A stretch of DNA of 55,391 bases from Pseudomonas sp. R-28-1W-6 (GTDB taxonomy: Bacteria; Pseudomonadota; Gammaproteobacteria; Pseudomonadales; Pseudomonadaceae), in contig NZ_WELK01000008.1 in NCBI RefSeq assembly GCF_009799925.1, forward strand, positions 62,085-117,475, written 5' to 3'. The first letter of the stretch is position 1. Each line of letters starts with the position of its first letter. The position numbers were made by a program, and so were the translations under genes. The notes under the pieces are model-generated. The model saw nothing but the letters and a program-made list of their open reading frames with translations. It made no database searches and was not told where the DNA came from. Below, in pieces: positions 16,443 through 29,728 of this stretch.

Positions 16443-18371
16443 TCACTGGTCGTCGAAGAAGCGTTCGTGCCAGTCCACCAGCGGGGTCGGGGCGTTGAGC
16501 TTCTGCCCGTAGATCACCGAGTAGGACAGCACGTTCTGCACGTACTGGCGGGTTTCGTCGAACGGGATGTTCTCCACCCACACGTCGAAGGCCAGGTGGT
16601 CGGCGCCCTTCAGCCACTGGCGCACGCGGCCCGGGCCGGCGTTGTAGGCGGCGGAGGCGAGCACGCGATTGCCGTTGAACTGGCCGTGCACCTGGCTCAG
16701 GTAGGCGGCGCCGAGCTGGATGTTCTTCTCCGGCACCAGTGCCTGCTGCGGGTTGGCCAGGGGAATGCCGAACTTGCGCGCGGTTTCCTTGGCGGTGGCC
16801 GGCATCAGCTGCATCAGGCCCATGGCGCCGACCGGGGAGCGGGCGTCGGCCATGAAGGCGCTTTCCTGGCGGGTGATGGCGAACACCCAGCTGGAGTGCA
16901 GGCCGCGCAGCTTGGCCTGCTGGGTCAGGCTGGCCCGGTGCGCCATGGGGAAGCGGATATCCAGGTCGTCCCAGTACTGGGCCTGGCTGATGGTGCGGAT
17001 GGCCGGGAAATACCACTGCTTGTCGTAGGCCAGCTTGGCCTGGGCGACCATCTCCTCGCGGCTGAACAGGCGGCTGACGTGGTACCACTCGCGGCGCCCG
17101 TCGACGATCTGACCGCGGTCGTGGAACTCCAGGGCGCGGCGGATGCCGGCGGTGTTGCGCACCTTCTGCATGACGCGCGGGTCGATGGCCATCGGCTTGT
17201 TGTTCAGGCTGTAGGGCGCCTCGATGCGGTCGGCAGCGAGGAAACCGTAGAAGTCGCGCTCCTTGGCCAGCGGCTGATACAGGGCCGCGGCCTGCTTGCT
17301 CTGCGGCTGGGCCAGTTGCAGGCTGCGTGCCTGCCAGTAGCGCCAGCGGCTGGTGGCGGCCAGGTCGGCGGGCAGGCGGCTGGTCAGCTGGTAGGCGTCG
17401 TCCCAGCGCCCGTGGCGCAGCAGCAGGCGGGCGCGCCACTCGGATACGGTGTTGTCGCGCAGCTGCGGGTCGTACTGGGCCATCACGTCGAGGCCGCGCA
17501 TGTCGAAGCGGCGGGCCAGGGTCAGGCCGATCTCGCGGGCGATGGCGACCTTTTCCTCGTCGGAGAACTTCATCGTGCGGGCGTAGACGTCGAGCAGGCT
17601 CAGGGCCTTCTCCGGGTCCTGGCGGGCCAGGCGGCGCAGGCCGAGGCCGACCACATCGGCCATGGCGCGATCGGCCGGGGCGAAGCGGGCGGTCTGGGTC
17701 AGCAGCAGGGGTTTCTGCGCCACCTCAAGGAGCAGCTTGCCTTGCTTGTCGTAGTTCGGCAGGCCCTTCACCAGGTAGCTGGCCAGGCCGTAGTTGCGCG
17801 CTTCGGCGGCCAGCTTGGCGCGTTTCCAGCGGCGTTCCTCGGTCAGCTGGCCATCGCCACGCCAGATGTTGAACAGCACGTCGCAGGCTTCCGGCTGGGA
17901 CTTGCCGACCAGCCAGAGCTTCTCCGCGGTGACATTGCCTTCTGCCTTCATGCCGTGCTTGAGCTGGTACTGGCCGTACAGGCAGTCCAGCTCGGTGAAG
18001 TTCAGCTTGGGATCGTAGTGGTTGATGAAGGTCTGCCAGTCGCCCCGCTCGGCCAGCCAGCGCAACCAGCGCAGCTTCATCCAGCCGGCCTGCGGCAGGT
18101 CGCCGTGCTCGGCGAGGAATTTCTCGATTTCCTCGTTGCTCGCCCATTTCAGCCGGGCGGTCAGCTCGTCGTAGGCCAGGTAAGGCTCCAGCGGGTAGTC
18201 GCGCAGGGCCTCGGCATAGCGCAGGTAGGGGCCCTTGTCGCCCTTGGCCAGGGCGCGCTTGGCTTCGTCGTACATCTGGCGCTGCTGGGGCAGGCTGGCG
18301 GCCTGGGCGCAGGTGAGGCTGAGGGTGCTGAGAAGCAGGCAGGAACACAGGCTGAGCAGGGAGCGGTACAT
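16443..18371 (-). CDS. slt: Soluble lytic murein transglycosylase Slt
   Basis: A 642-aa periplasmic enzyme that cleaves peptidoglycan glycan strands to 1,6-anhydromuropeptides. The signal peptide (LLSLCSCLLLSTLSLTCAQA) ends near residue 26. A long helical superhelix (U and linker domains, about 30-470) follows, then the C-terminal lysozyme-like domain with catalytic glutamate in TRQESAFMADARSPVGAMG (E near 503), LMQLMPATAKETA and SAAYNAGPGRVRQWL. Reading continues open upstream of 18371, but the signal peptide fixes the start. Confidence 0.94.
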   Translation of the reverse strand: MYRSLLSLCSCLLLSTLSLTCAQAASLPQQRQMYDEAKRALAKGDKGPYLRYAEALRDYPLEPYLAYDELTARLKWASNEEIEKFLAEHGDLPQAGWMKLRWLRWLAERGDWQTFINHYDPKLNFTELDCLYGQYQLKHGMKAEGNVTAEKLWLVGKSQPEACDVLFNIWRGDGQLTEERRWKRAKLAAEARNYGLASYLVKGLPNYDKQGKLLLEVAQKPLLLTQTARFAPADRAMADVVGLGLRRLARQDPEKALSLLDVYARTMKFSDEEKVAIAREIGLTLARRFDMRGLDVMAQYDPQLRDNTVSEWRARLLLRHGRWDDAYQLTSRLPADLAATSRWRYWQARSLQLAQPQSKQAAALYQPLAKERDFYGFLAADRIEAPYSLNNKPMAIDPRVMQKVRNTAGIRRALEFHDRGQIVDGRREWYHVSRLFSREEMVAQAKLAYDKQWYFPAIRTISQAQYWDDLDIRFPMAHRASLTQQAKLRGLHSSWVFAITRQESAFMADARSPVGAMGLMQLMPATAKETARKFGIPLANPQQALVPEKNIQLGAAYLSQVHGQFNGNRVLASAAYNAGPGRVRQWLKGADHLAFDVWVENIPFDETRQYVQNVLSYSVIYGQKLNAPTPLVDWHERFFDDQ

Positions 18372-18554
18372 GACACTTCCGAACAAAAGATAGAACGAGT
18401 GCGCGTGAGTGAGCACCGATCCGCCTAGCTTAGCCTTTTGCGCGCCGCCGGCGAAAGCGCCGGGGCAGGGCGTGAAGCATGATGCATAAATGCCAGCAAG
18501 GTTTGCCGGCAACTCGGTTAGAATGCGTCCCCGGTTTTTTGGAAGTTGCCCGTC

Positions 18555-20471
18555 ATGACCCTGCTCAAGTTCACCGATGTTTCCCTGGCCTACGGCGCCA
18601 TGCCGCTGCTGGATAAGGTGTCCTGGCAGATTGCCCGCGGTGAGCGGGCATGCATCATCGGGCGCAACGGCACGGGCAAGTCGAGCATGCTGCGCCTGGT
18701 CAAGGGCGACCAGATGCCCGATGACGGCGAAATCTGGCGCGCGCCCGGGCTGAAGATCGGCGAGCTGCCGCAGGAATTGCCGCGCGCCGACGAGCGCACG
18801 GTGTTCGACGTGGTGGCCGAGGGCCTGGCCGGCGTCGGCGAGCTGCTCGCCCAGTACCACCATCTCAGCCAGAACATCCACACCGACGAAGACCTGACCA
18901 GGCTCATGCATGTGCAGCAGGAGCTGGAGGCCAAGGACGGCTGGCGCCTGCAGCAGCTGGTCGACAGCACCCTCAGCCGCCTGCAGCTGCCGGCCGACAA
19001 GACCCTGGCCGAGCTCTCCGGCGGCTGGCGCCGGCGCGTGCTGCTGGCCCAGGCGCTGGTGTCCGAGCCGGATCTGCTGCTGCTCGACGAACCGACCAAC
19101 CACCTGGATATCGGTGCGATCGCCTGGCTGGAAGAGGCGCTGCTCGGCTTCAACGGCGCCGTGCTGTTCATCACCCACGACCGTTCCTTCCTGCAGAACC
19201 TGGCCACGCGCATCCTCGAACTGGATCGCGGCGGCCTGATCGACTGGAATGGCGACTACGCCAGCTTCCTGGTGCACAAGGAGCAGCAGCTGGCCGCGGA
19301 AGAAACCGCCAATGCCCTGTTCGACAAGCGCCTGGCCCAGGAAGAAGTGTGGATCCGTCAGGGCATCAAGGCCCGTCGCACCCGTAACGAGGGGCGCGTG
19401 CGCGCGCTCAAGGCCATGCGCCAGGAGCGCAGCGAGCGTCGCGAGCGCCAGGGCAAGGCCAATATCCAGCTGGAAACCGCGGACAAGTCCGGCAAGCAGG
19501 TGATGGTGGTCGAGCATGTCAGCTTCGCCCATCCCGGCGGGCCGAAGCTGGTCGACGACTTCTCCTTCGTCCTGCAGCGTTCCGACCGCATCGGCCTGCT
19601 CGGCGCCAACGGTACCGGCAAGACCACCCTGCTCAAGCTGTTGCTCGGCGATCTGCAGCCGACCAGCGGCAAGATCGAGGTCGGTACCAAGCTGGAAGTG
19701 GCGTATTTCGACCAATTGCGTCACCAGCTGGAACCGGAAAAGACGGTGATCGACAACGTCGCCGAGGGCCGTGACTTCATCACCATCGATGGCCAGAGCC
19801 GCCATGTGCTGAGCTACCTGGGCGACTTCCTGTTCAGCCCGCAGCGTGCCCGTACCCCGGTCAAGGCGCTGTCCGGCGGCGAACGGGCACGCCTGTTGCT
19901 GGCCAAGCTGTTCAGCAAGCCGGCCAACCTGCTGGTGCTGGACGAACCGACCAACGACCTGGACGTGGAAACCCTCGAGCTGCTCGAGGAGGTACTGCTG
20001 AATTTCCCCGGTACCGTGCTGATGGTCAGCCACGACCGGGCCTTCCTCGACAACGTGGTGACCAGCACCCTGGTGTTCGAGGGCGAAGGCCGGGTGCGCG
20101 AGTATGTCGGCGGTTACCAGGACTGGCTGCGCCAGGGCGGCTCGCCGCGCCTGCTGGGCGTGGGCGAAAGCAAGTCGGGCAAGGCCGAATTGAGCGCAGT
20201 GGCACCCGCTGCGCCCCTGGAGGAAGCCGTGGCGCCAGCCTCGGCGGCGGCAAAGAAGAAGCTCAGCTACAAGCTGCAGCGTGAGCTGGAGGCGATTCCC
20301 GGGCAGATCGACGCCCTCGAAACCCAGCTGGCAGCGTTGCAGGCGCAGATCGCCGATCCGGCATTCTACCAGCAGCCGGCGGCTACCACCGCGGCCGTGC
20401 TGGATCGCCTGCAGAGCCTGCAAGAAGAACTGGACCAACTCTTGGAGCGTTGGGCCGAACTGGAAGCCTGA
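18555..20471 (+). CDS. uup: ABC-F ATPase Uup
   Basis: A 638-aa duplicated ATPase without membrane segments. The first domain has IIGRNGTGKSS, LSGGWRRRV and LLLLDEPTNHLD; the second has LLGANGTGKTT, LSGGERARLLLAKL and LVLDEPTNDLD. The C-terminal coiled coil (about 565-638) is the Uup DNA-binding type. Uup acts on ribosomes and affects precise excision of transposons (family knowledge). The ATG at 18555 is preferred over the TTG at 18546, which overlaps the SD-like GGAAG. It is divergent from slt. Confidence 0.93.
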   Translation: MTLLKFTDVSLAYGAMPLLDKVSWQIARGERACIIGRNGTGKSSMLRLVKGDQMPDDGEIWRAPGLKIGELPQELPRADERTVFDVVAEGLAGVGELLAQYHHLSQNIHTDEDLTRLMHVQQELEAKDGWRLQQLVDSTLSRLQLPADKTLAELSGGWRRRVLLAQALVSEPDLLLLDEPTNHLDIGAIAWLEEALLGFNGAVLFITHDRSFLQNLATRILELDRGGLIDWNGDYASFLVHKEQQLAAEETANALFDKRLAQEEVWIRQGIKARRTRNEGRVRALKAMRQERSERRERQGKANIQLETADKSGKQVMVVEHVSFAHPGGPKLVDDFSFVLQRSDRIGLLGANGTGKTTLLKLLLGDLQPTSGKIEVGTKLEVAYFDQLRHQLEPEKTVIDNVAEGRDFITIDGQSRHVLSYLGDFLFSPQRARTPVKALSGGERARLLLAKLFSKPANLLVLDEPTNDLDVETLELLEEVLLNFPGTVLMVSHDRAFLDNVVTSTLVFEGEGRVREYVGGYQDWLRQGGSPRLLGVGESKSGKAELSAVAPAAPLEEAVAPASAAAKKKLSYKLQRELEAIPGQIDALETQLAALQAQIADPAFYQQPAATTAAVLDRLQSLQEELDQLLERWAELEA

Positions 20472-20491
20472 GGAGCCTGTCGGAGACACGC

Positions 20492-21178
20492 ATGGCGATT
20501 GAGTACCGCATTACCTTGGATGACAACCATCAGTTCAGCTACAGGATCGAGCTGGACCGGCAATATGATCACCAGGGGGCTGAGGCGACGCCGAAGTGGA
20601 CGCGCCTGGAACACAATCAGTGCAGCAACTGCCCGCTGAATAAAAACGAGTTCAGCCACTGCCCGGCGGCCGTCGATCTGCATCGGGTGATCGAGGATTT
20701 CCATGGCCTGCCAGCCGTGAAGAAGGCGCAGGTCTGGGTGCGTACGCCGGAGCGCGAGTACAGCAAGCAGGTCAGCCTGGAGGAGGGCTTGCGCTCGCTG
20801 CTCGGGGTGATCATGGCGACCTGCGCCTGCCCGGTGCTGGCGCGTCTCAAGCCGATGGCGCACAACCACCTGCCGTTTGCCAGCAGCCAGGAGTTCATCC
20901 TGCGCACCATTTCCCTGTACCTGGCGCGGCAGTATTTCAACTTCCGCGAAGGGCGTCGCCCGGACTGGGAGCTGAAGGGCCTGGTCAAGCAGTTCCAGCA
21001 GCTGCAACTGGTCAATCAGGCCTTCTGGCAGCGCATCCACGACACCTGCGAGGGTGATTCCAACCTCAAGGCCTTCCTCACCTTCTTCTCCATGTCGTCG
21101 AGCATGACGGTGTCGCTGGAGACTCAGCTGCAGAAGATCCGCCCGCTGGTCATGAGCGCCGGCGACGCCATCGAATAG
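20492..21178 (+). CDS. Conserved protein of unknown function with a Cys cluster
   Basis: A soluble protein of 228 aa, 20 bases after uup in the same direction. The N-terminal 35 residues look like a small beta-sheet domain (EYRITLDDNHQFSYRIELD). A cysteine cluster follows, NQCSNCPLNKNEFSHCPAA (C44, C47, C57), with a further TCACP near residue 110; together these could bind zinc or an iron-sulfur centre. The rest is helical. I recall similar hypothetical proteins in pseudomonads but no function. Confidence 0.75.
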   Translation: MAIEYRITLDDNHQFSYRIELDRQYDHQGAEATPKWTRLEHNQCSNCPLNKNEFSHCPAAVDLHRVIEDFHGLPAVKKAQVWVRTPEREYSKQVSLEEGLRSLLGVIMATCACPVLARLKPMAHNHLPFASSQEFILRTISLYLARQYFNFREGRRPDWELKGLVKQFQQLQLVNQAFWQRIHDTCEGDSNLKAFLTFFSMSSSMTVSLETQLQKIRPLVMSAGDAIE

Positions 21179-21197
21179 GGCGCCCCGGCGCCCCTTT
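21178..21197. terminator. Weak terminator between convergent genes
   Basis: GGGCGC (21178-21183) pairs with GCGCCC (21188-21193), followed by CTTTATT. It lies between the stop codons of the convergent genes ending at 21178 and 21199. Confidence 0.5.
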
Positions 21198-21198
21198 A

Positions 21199-21639
21199 TT
21201 AGCTCGGCTTCTTCAGGCGTACGGCCAGCACGTCGCACGGTGCCCCGTGCAGCACGTCGTTGGCCGTGGAGCCCAGCAGCAGGGCCAGACCATGGCGCCC
21301 GTGGCTGCCGACCACGATCAGGTCGCAGCCCAGTTCGGTGGCCAGCTGGTGGATTTCCTGGCGGGGCTGGCCGTACACCAGGTGGCGTTGCGCGCTGCCC
21401 AGTTGCTCATAGCGCTCGGCAAAACTCACCAGGCGTTCCTTGGCCTGGTCGAATTGCTGCTGCTGCAGCAGCGACAGGTCCATCGGCACGTCGCCGCCAA
21501 AGGCCATGGCCATGGGTTCGATGATATGCACCAAGGCGGCCTTGGCGCCGTTGCTGGCGGCCAGATCCAGGGCGCGTTGCACGACGGGGTGGCATTCGTC
21601 GGTCAGGTCGACGGCGATCAGGATGTGCTGGTAGGACAT
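21199..21639 (-). CDS. Universal stress protein, UspA family
   Basis: A cytoplasmic protein of 146 aa. The fold begins YQHILIAVDLTDE, and the ATP-binding signature GSHGRHGLALLLGSTANDVL (G-x2-G-x9-G-S) is intact, so this member probably binds ATP. The long glutamine run LLQQQQFDQ is a local oddity. Function is generally stress survival; no specific role can be read from the neighbours. Confidence 0.92.
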   Translation of the reverse strand: MSYQHILIAVDLTDECHPVVQRALDLAASNGAKAALVHIIEPMAMAFGGDVPMDLSLLQQQQFDQAKERLVSFAERYEQLGSAQRHLVYGQPRQEIHQLATELGCDLIVVGSHGRHGLALLLGSTANDVLHGAPCDVLAVRLKKPS

Positions 21640-21726
21640 GGGGCTTGCTCCTTAAATGGGTGGCTATTTATTAACAGTATGGCTTGCCTGCTTGATAGCA
21701 CAGGCTTTTCCCGCAGAGTGACAGAT

Positions 21727-22164
21727 ATGACCTGGTGGATCGTGATTTTGCTGGTGGGCGTGGCGCTCAGTCCGCTGGTCTGGCTGCGCCCCTCGCGCCG
21801 GCAGAGTGGGCAGATGGCCCTGCGCCTGGCGGCCCGCCGCCTGGGGCTGGGCATGCAGCTGGTGCAGCAGGAATGGCCGCACTGGCTGGAATGCAACCCG
21901 CCGGGCAGCTGTGCCCAGTATCACCGTGCGCGCCGTCGTGGCCGGCAGGACCGCTGGAGCTATTGGCAGGCGCAGCCTGGGCAGTGGCTCAACCAATGGC
22001 GTGAGCCGTGCGCGGACGAACAGTTGCTGGCCCAGTTGCGGCAGCTGCCGGCCGATGTCTACAAGGTCGAGGCTGGGCCGCAGATGCTGGCCTTGTATTG
22101 GGGGGAGCGCGGTGGCGAAGCCGAGCTGCAGCGGGTCGCCGACCTGCTGGCGCAGCTGGCCTGA
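21727..22164 (+). CDS. Small membrane-anchored protein of unknown function
   Basis: A protein of 145 aa. The N-terminal hydrophobic segment WWIVILLVGVALSPLVWL anchors it in the inner membrane, followed by a basic stretch and a soluble domain with many tryptophans (QEWPHWLECNPPGSC, DRWSYWQAQPGQWLNQWREP). The ATG at 21727 starts directly at the anchor. It is divergent from the Usp gene. I do not recognise a family with a known function. Confidence 0.7.
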   Translation: MTWWIVILLVGVALSPLVWLRPSRRQSGQMALRLAARRLGLGMQLVQQEWPHWLECNPPGSCAQYHRARRRGRQDRWSYWQAQPGQWLNQWREPCADEQLLAQLRQLPADVYKVEAGPQMLALYWGERGGEAELQRVADLLAQLA

Positions 22165-22329
22165 GGCGGGCCCGCGGAGCTTTTTCGGGCATTATTCAGT
22201 GAATGAATAAGCTTTATCGCCGGGCTGGAATGCAGGGCGGACAAGGCGGGAATCGGTGTTTCGTGGCTTTTTCGGCGTTTCTGGTCATTGCGTGACGCCA
22301 TGCTCATTTGGCGCGCCTGTGTCGGGCAA

Positions 22330-22386
22330 TTGACAATTGCCGGGTTTTCACAGAATGTGTGCACACCCAAATCAAACGGGCGTATG
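22330..22386 (+). promoter_or_regulatory. Candidate fadBA promoter region with a PsrA-type operator
   Basis: The 384-base gap 22165-22548 holds no other gene. TTGACA at 22330-22335 is a good -35; GAATGT 17 bases later is a poor -10. CAAACGGGCGTATG at 22373-22386 fits the PsrA half-site pattern (G/C)AAAC-N4-GTTT(G/C) with one mismatch (GTATG). In P. aeruginosa PsrA represses fadBA until long-chain acyl-CoA binds (established). The two perfect operators before psrA in this window support the assignment. Confidence 0.5.
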
Positions 22387-22548
22387 AATTGAGTGTTTGC
22401 CGCGAGAGGCAGCGCCAATACAGCCCGATTATCGCATCGGTGGGTGTGCCTGGCCGATTGCGGCTATGCTCGACGGCTGCGCCGCGGGCAAGCCTGCTGG
22501 TTGGCTCCGATGTGTACTGTTCAGCTTCCATACCGTGGAGATCAGTTG

Positions 22549-25902
<3,354 letters not shown>

Positions 25903-25920
25903 GCGTTTCGCGATGGAAGA

Positions 25921-25951
25921 ACCGGGGCCCTGTGCCCCGGTTTTTGTTTTT
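25921..25951 (+). terminator. fadBA terminator
   Basis: ACCGGGGC and GCCCCGGT form the stem, followed by TTTTGTTTTT, 18 bases after the fadA stop codon. Confidence 0.9.
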
Positions 25952-25963
25952 GGGTAATTCTTA

Positions 25964-26103
25964 GAGCCTGTTCAAAGTCTCGCGAGCTAGAGCCAGGCAA
26001 GGCGAAGTTGGGCGAAGAAGCGCAGTTTACGAGCGGTAAATGAGCATTCTGAGCCCGACTTCAACGCAGCATGGCCGACGCGCAGCAGACCTTGAACAGG
26101 CTC
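25964..26103. repeat. MITE-like structured element, copy A
   Basis: A 140-bp element with 12-bp perfect terminal inverted repeats (GAGCCTGTTCAA and TTGAACAGGCTC), flanked on both sides by TTA, as a 3-bp target duplication would give. Inside are a second long pairing (GAAGTTGGG with CCCGACTTC) and a central hairpin around GTTTACGAGCGGTAAATG. A diverged copy is at 36523-36696. No coding capacity. It separates the fadA terminator from the DUF1653 gene and ends just before that gene's ribosome-binding site. Confidence 0.8.
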
Positions 26104-26120
26104 TTATAGGGAGTCGAATA

Positions 26121-26357
26121 ATGCAGCTGCAACCCGGCTTGTACCGTCACTACAAAGGCCCGCAATACCGTGTGTTCGGGGTCGCCCGGCATTCCGAGAC
26201 GGAAGAGGATGTGGTGGTCTACCAGGCCCTGTACGGTGAGTTCGGCCTGTGGGTCAGGCCACTGGAGATGTTCTGTAGCACGGTCGAGGTGGACGGCGAG
26301 ACAGTCCCGCGCTTTGCTTTGATCGAGGTCGAACCGGCACGTTTCGCCAAGGAGTGA
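26121..26357 (+). CDS. DUF1653-family small protein
   Basis: A soluble protein of 78 aa. It has the DUF1653 pattern: GLYRHYKGPQYRVFGVARHSETEEDVVVYQALYGEFGLWVRPLEMF, typical of a small beta-rich domain. AGGGAG lies 12 nt before the ATG at 26121, directly next to the repeat element. Function unknown. It stands between fadBA and topA. Confidence 0.85.
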   Translation: MQLQPGLYRHYKGPQYRVFGVARHSETEEDVVVYQALYGEFGLWVRPLEMFCSTVEVDGETVPRFALIEVEPARFAKE

Positions 26358-26459
26358 GCAAGCAGCGCGCTTGACCTCACCTCGACGGCCACTATATATA
26401 GCGGTGCCTTTAGCGGCGCCGCCCGCTTTTACTCTCAGAATTCAGGAATTTTCCAATCC

Positions 26460-29069
26460 ATGGGCAAATCGCTGGTCATCGTGGAATCCCCGGCCAAGGC
26501 CAAGACCATCAACAAGTACCTGGGCAACCAGTACGTGGTGAAGTCGAGCATCGGCCATATCCGTGACCTGCCTACCAGCGGTTCGGCCAGTAGCGCCAAG
26601 GAACCGGCCAAGCGTGGCAAGGCGGCTGCGGCCGAGGCGCCGGCACTGTCGCCCAAGGAAAAGGCCAAGCGTCAGCTGGTTTCGCGCATGGGCGTCGATC
26701 CGGAGCATGGCTGGAAGGCCAAGTACGAGATCCTGCCCGGCAAGGAAAAGGTGATTGAGGAACTGCGCCGCCTGGCCAAGGATGCCGACACCATCTATCT
26801 CGCAACCGACTTGGACCGCGAGGGGGAAGCCATTGCCTGGCACCTGCGCGAGGCCATCGGTGGCGACGACAGCCGCTACAAGCGCGTGGTGTTCAACGAA
26901 ATCACCAAGAAGGCCATCCAGGAGGCCTTCTCCAAGCCCGGCGAGCTGGATATCAACCGGGTCAATGCCCAGCAGGCGCGGCGCTTCCTCGACCGCGTGG
27001 TGGGCTACATGGTCTCGCCGCTGCTGTGGCAGAAGATCGCCCGTGGCCTGTCCGCCGGCCGCGTGCAGTCGGTGGCGGTGAAACTGGTGGTCGAGCGCGA
27101 GAAGGAAATCCGCGCCTTCGTCCCGGAAGAATACTGGGAAGTGCACGCCGACCTCGGCACCGCCAAGGCCGCCACCGTGCGCTTCGAGGTGGTCCGCGAG
27201 AAGGGCGAGGCCTTCAAACCGGTCAACGAAGCGCAGGCCATGGCCGCGCTGGAGAAGCTCAAGGCCTCCGCCTACAGCATCGCCAAGCGCGAAGATCGGC
27301 CGACCAGCAGCAAGCCGTCGGCGCCCTATATCACTTCGACCCTGCAGCAGGCGGCGAGCAACCGTCTCGGCTTCGGCGTGAAGAAGACCATGATGATGGC
27401 CCAGCGTCTGTACGAGGCCGGCTACATCACCTACATGCGTACCGACTCGACCAACCTCTCGGCCGACGCCGTGGAGATGGTTCGCGGCTTCATCGAGAGC
27501 GAGTACGGCAAGAAGTACCTGCCGGCCAAGCCGAATGTCTATTCGAGCAAGGAGGGCGCCCAGGAGGCGCACGAGGCGATTCGTCCGTCCGACGTCAACC
27601 TGCGCCCGACCCAGATCAGCGGCATGGAGCGCGACGCCGAGCGCCTCTACGAGCTGATCTGGCGCCAGTTCGTCGCCTGCCAGATGCCGCCGGCCGAATA
27701 CCTGTCGACCAGCGTCACCGTGGCCGCCGGGACCTTCGAGCTGCGCGCCAAGGGCCGCATCCTCAAGTTCGACGGTTACACCAAGGCGCAGCCGCAGCAG
27801 AGCAAGCCCGGCGAAGACGACGTGCTGCCGGACATGAACGAAGGCGAAGCGCTCAAGCTGATCAAGCTCGACCCCAGCCAGCACTTCACCAAGCCGCCGG
27901 CACGCTTCTCCGAAGCCAGCCTGGTCAAGGAGCTGGAGAAACGTGGTATCGGTCGTCCGTCGACCTATGCGGCGATCATCTCGACCATCCAGGAACGTGG
28001 CTACGTGGCGGTGCAGAACCGTCGCTTCTACGCCGAGAAGATGGGTGACATCGTCACCGAGCGTCTCAACGAAAGCTTCGCCAACCTGATGGACTACGGC
28101 TTCACCGCCGGCATGGAAGAGCATCTGGACGATGTTGCCCAGGGCGAGCGCGACTGGAAGCATGTCCTCGACGAGTTCTACGGCGACTTCAAGAAGAAGC
28201 TGGAAGTGGCGGAAGTGGCCGACAGCGGCATGCGTGCCAACCAGCCGACCCTGACCGACATCGCCTGCCGCGACTGCGGCCGGCCGATGATGATCCGTAC
28301 CGCCTCCACCGGCGTGTTCCTCGGCTGCTCCGGCTACGCCCTGCCGCCGAAGGAGCGCTGCAAGGCCACCATCAACCTGATTCCGGGCGACGAGATCGCC
28401 GCGGACGACGAGGGCGAGTCCGAATCGCGCGTGTTGCTGAACAAGCACCGCTGCCCGATCTGCGCCACGGCGATGGACGCCTACCTGCTGGATGAAACCC
28501 GCAAGCTGCATATCTGCGGCAACAACCCGGATTGCTCGGGCTACGAGATCGAGCAGGGCCAGTACCGCATCAAGGGCTATGAAGGGCCGAGCCTGGAGTG
28601 CGACAAGTGCGGCAGCGAGATGCAGCTGAAGACTGGCCGCTTCGGCAAGTTCTTCGGTTGCACCAACAGCAGCTGCAAGAACACCCGCAAGCTGCTGCGC
28701 AGTGGCGAGGCGGCGCCACCTAAGATGGACGCGGTGCAGATGCCGGAGCTCAAGTGCGAGAAGGTCAACGACACCTACGTGCTGCGTGACGGTGCCTCCG
28801 GCCTGTTCCTGGCAGCCAGCCAGTTCCCGAAGAACCGCGAGACCCGTGCGCCGCTGGTGCTGGAGCTGATCCCGCACAAGGACGAGATCGATCCCAAGTA
28901 CCACTTCCTGCTGGATGCACCGAAGAAGGACCCAGAAGGCCGTCCGGCGGTTATCCGCTACAGCCGCAAGACCAAGGAGCAGTATGTGCAGAGCGAGGTG
29001 GACGGCAAGCCCACCGGCTGGCGCGCCTTCTTCGACGGCGGCAAGTGGAAAGTGGAAAGCAAGGGCTGA
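26460..29069 (+). CDS. topA: DNA topoisomerase I
   Basis: An 869-aa type IA topoisomerase that relaxes negative supercoils. The Toprim domain ([18 protein letters not shown], then [14 protein letters not shown]) is followed by the catalytic region with active-site Tyr in [16 protein letters not shown] (about residue 325) and [11 protein letters not shown]. Three C-terminal zinc-ribbon Cys clusters follow (CRDCGRP..., CPICATAM..., CDKCGSEM...), then a basic tail. A TATATATAG sequence lies about 60 bases upstream as a possible -10. Confidence 0.97.
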   Translation: MGKSLVIVESPAKAKTINKYLGNQYVVKSSIGHIRDLPTSGSASSAKEPAKRGKAAAAEAPALSPKEKAKRQLVSRMGVDPEHGWKAKYEILPGKEKVIEELRRLAKDADTIYLATDLDREGEAIAWHLREAIGGDDSRYKRVVFNEITKKAIQEAFSKPGELDINRVNAQQARRFLDRVVGYMVSPLLWQKIARGLSAGRVQSVAVKLVVEREKEIRAFVPEEYWEVHADLGTAKAATVRFEVVREKGEAFKPVNEAQAMAALEKLKASAYSIAKREDRPTSSKPSAPYITSTLQQAASNRLGFGVKKTMMMAQRLYEAGYITYMRTDSTNLSADAVEMVRGFIESEYGKKYLPAKPNVYSSKEGAQEAHEAIRPSDVNLRPTQISGMERDAERLYELIWRQFVACQMPPAEYLSTSVTVAAGTFELRAKGRILKFDGYTKAQPQQSKPGEDDVLPDMNEGEALKLIKLDPSQHFTKPPARFSEASLVKELEKRGIGRPSTYAAIISTIQERGYVAVQNRRFYAEKMGDIVTERLNESFANLMDYGFTAGMEEHLDDVAQGERDWKHVLDEFYGDFKKKLEVAEVADSGMRANQPTLTDIACRDCGRPMMIRTASTGVFLGCSGYALPPKERCKATINLIPGDEIAADDEGESESRVLLNKHRCPICATAMDAYLLDETRKLHICGNNPDCSGYEIEQGQYRIKGYEGPSLECDKCGSEMQLKTGRFGKFFGCTNSSCKNTRKLLRSGEAAPPKMDAVQMPELKCEKVNDTYVLRDGASGLFLAASQFPKNRETRAPLVLELIPHKDEIDPKYHFLLDAPKKDPEGRPAVIRYSRKTKEQYVQSEVDGKPTGWRAFFDGGKWKVESKG

Positions 29070-29138
29070 TCGATCCGTTGCGGCGCGCCTGGCGCGCCGC
29101 CAAGCGATCCGCCGCGCACGACTCTGGAGAGCCTTGCC

Positions 29139-29657
29139 ATGGCGCAAGAACTGTATACCCGCACCAACCAGAAGATCTATTTCGCCGGCCTGGCCCTGGA
29201 AAACCTGCGCAAGGCCGAAGACGGCCGGGCCATGAACGGTCTCGGACAAGTCCAGGCCGAGCGCGAGGCGGCGCTGTTCCATCTGTACGGCGCACTGCTG
29301 GGGCTGTGCCATGAAATCGCCGGCTACTACCGTTTGCCGCAGGCCAATGTGCCGCGCGCCGAATTGCTGCTGAATCAGGCCGTGCTGCAGGAGGCTCCGA
29401 GCCCGGAGCTGGCCGAACTGGTCGAGCTGGCGCAGCAGCCGGAAACCTGGCTGGCCCAGTTGCTGCAGGCCTATGCCAAGCTGTTTCAGCCGCCGCAGGC
29501 GCCGAAGACGGCCAAGGTCGATCCGACGCTGCCGCTGATCCAGGCGGTCAGTGTCGAAGAGGAAGTGCTGCCGCTGTGCCACGAAGAACTGGAGGCCTGG
29601 CGCCAGCAGCTCAAGCAGCTGGCCCTGCGTTTTCGCGAGTCGCTCAGCGAGTGCTGA
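29139..29657 (+). CDS. Conserved helical protein of unknown function (possibly DUF6586)
   Basis: A protein of 172 aa, largely helical with no signal peptide. It starts MAQELYTRTNQKIYFAGLALENLRKAEDG with CTGGAG 11 nt upstream. The C-terminal part WRQQLKQLALRFRESLSEC is amphipathic. A protein of this size follows topA in pseudomonads as I remember, and DUF6586 is my tentative family name. No function known. Confidence 0.7.
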   Translation: MAQELYTRTNQKIYFAGLALENLRKAEDGRAMNGLGQVQAEREAALFHLYGALLGLCHEIAGYYRLPQANVPRAELLLNQAVLQEAPSPELAELVELAQQPETWLAQLLQAYAKLFQPPQAPKTAKVDPTLPLIQAVSVEEEVLPLCHEELEAWRQQLKQLALRFRESLSEC

Positions 29658-29728
29658 GTACAAGATGGGTGGGCTAGGGCGGTTTTCCCTGGGCTGTTAC
29701 ACTGCGCGCCTGATTGGAGAACTTGTTT

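Noticed and set aside
16404..18428. A 674-codon plus-strand frame opposite slt
   Set aside because: It starts inside the terminator and is a shadow of slt with low-complexity Val/Gly/Gln-rich content.
18372..20489. Open reading upstream of slt, antisense to uup
   Set aside because: The Slt signal peptide starts at 18371, and the upstream reading is a shadow of uup.
26442..29663. A 1073-codon open frame antisense to topA
   Set aside because: Same shadow effect; topA is certain and the antisense product has no recognisable domain.
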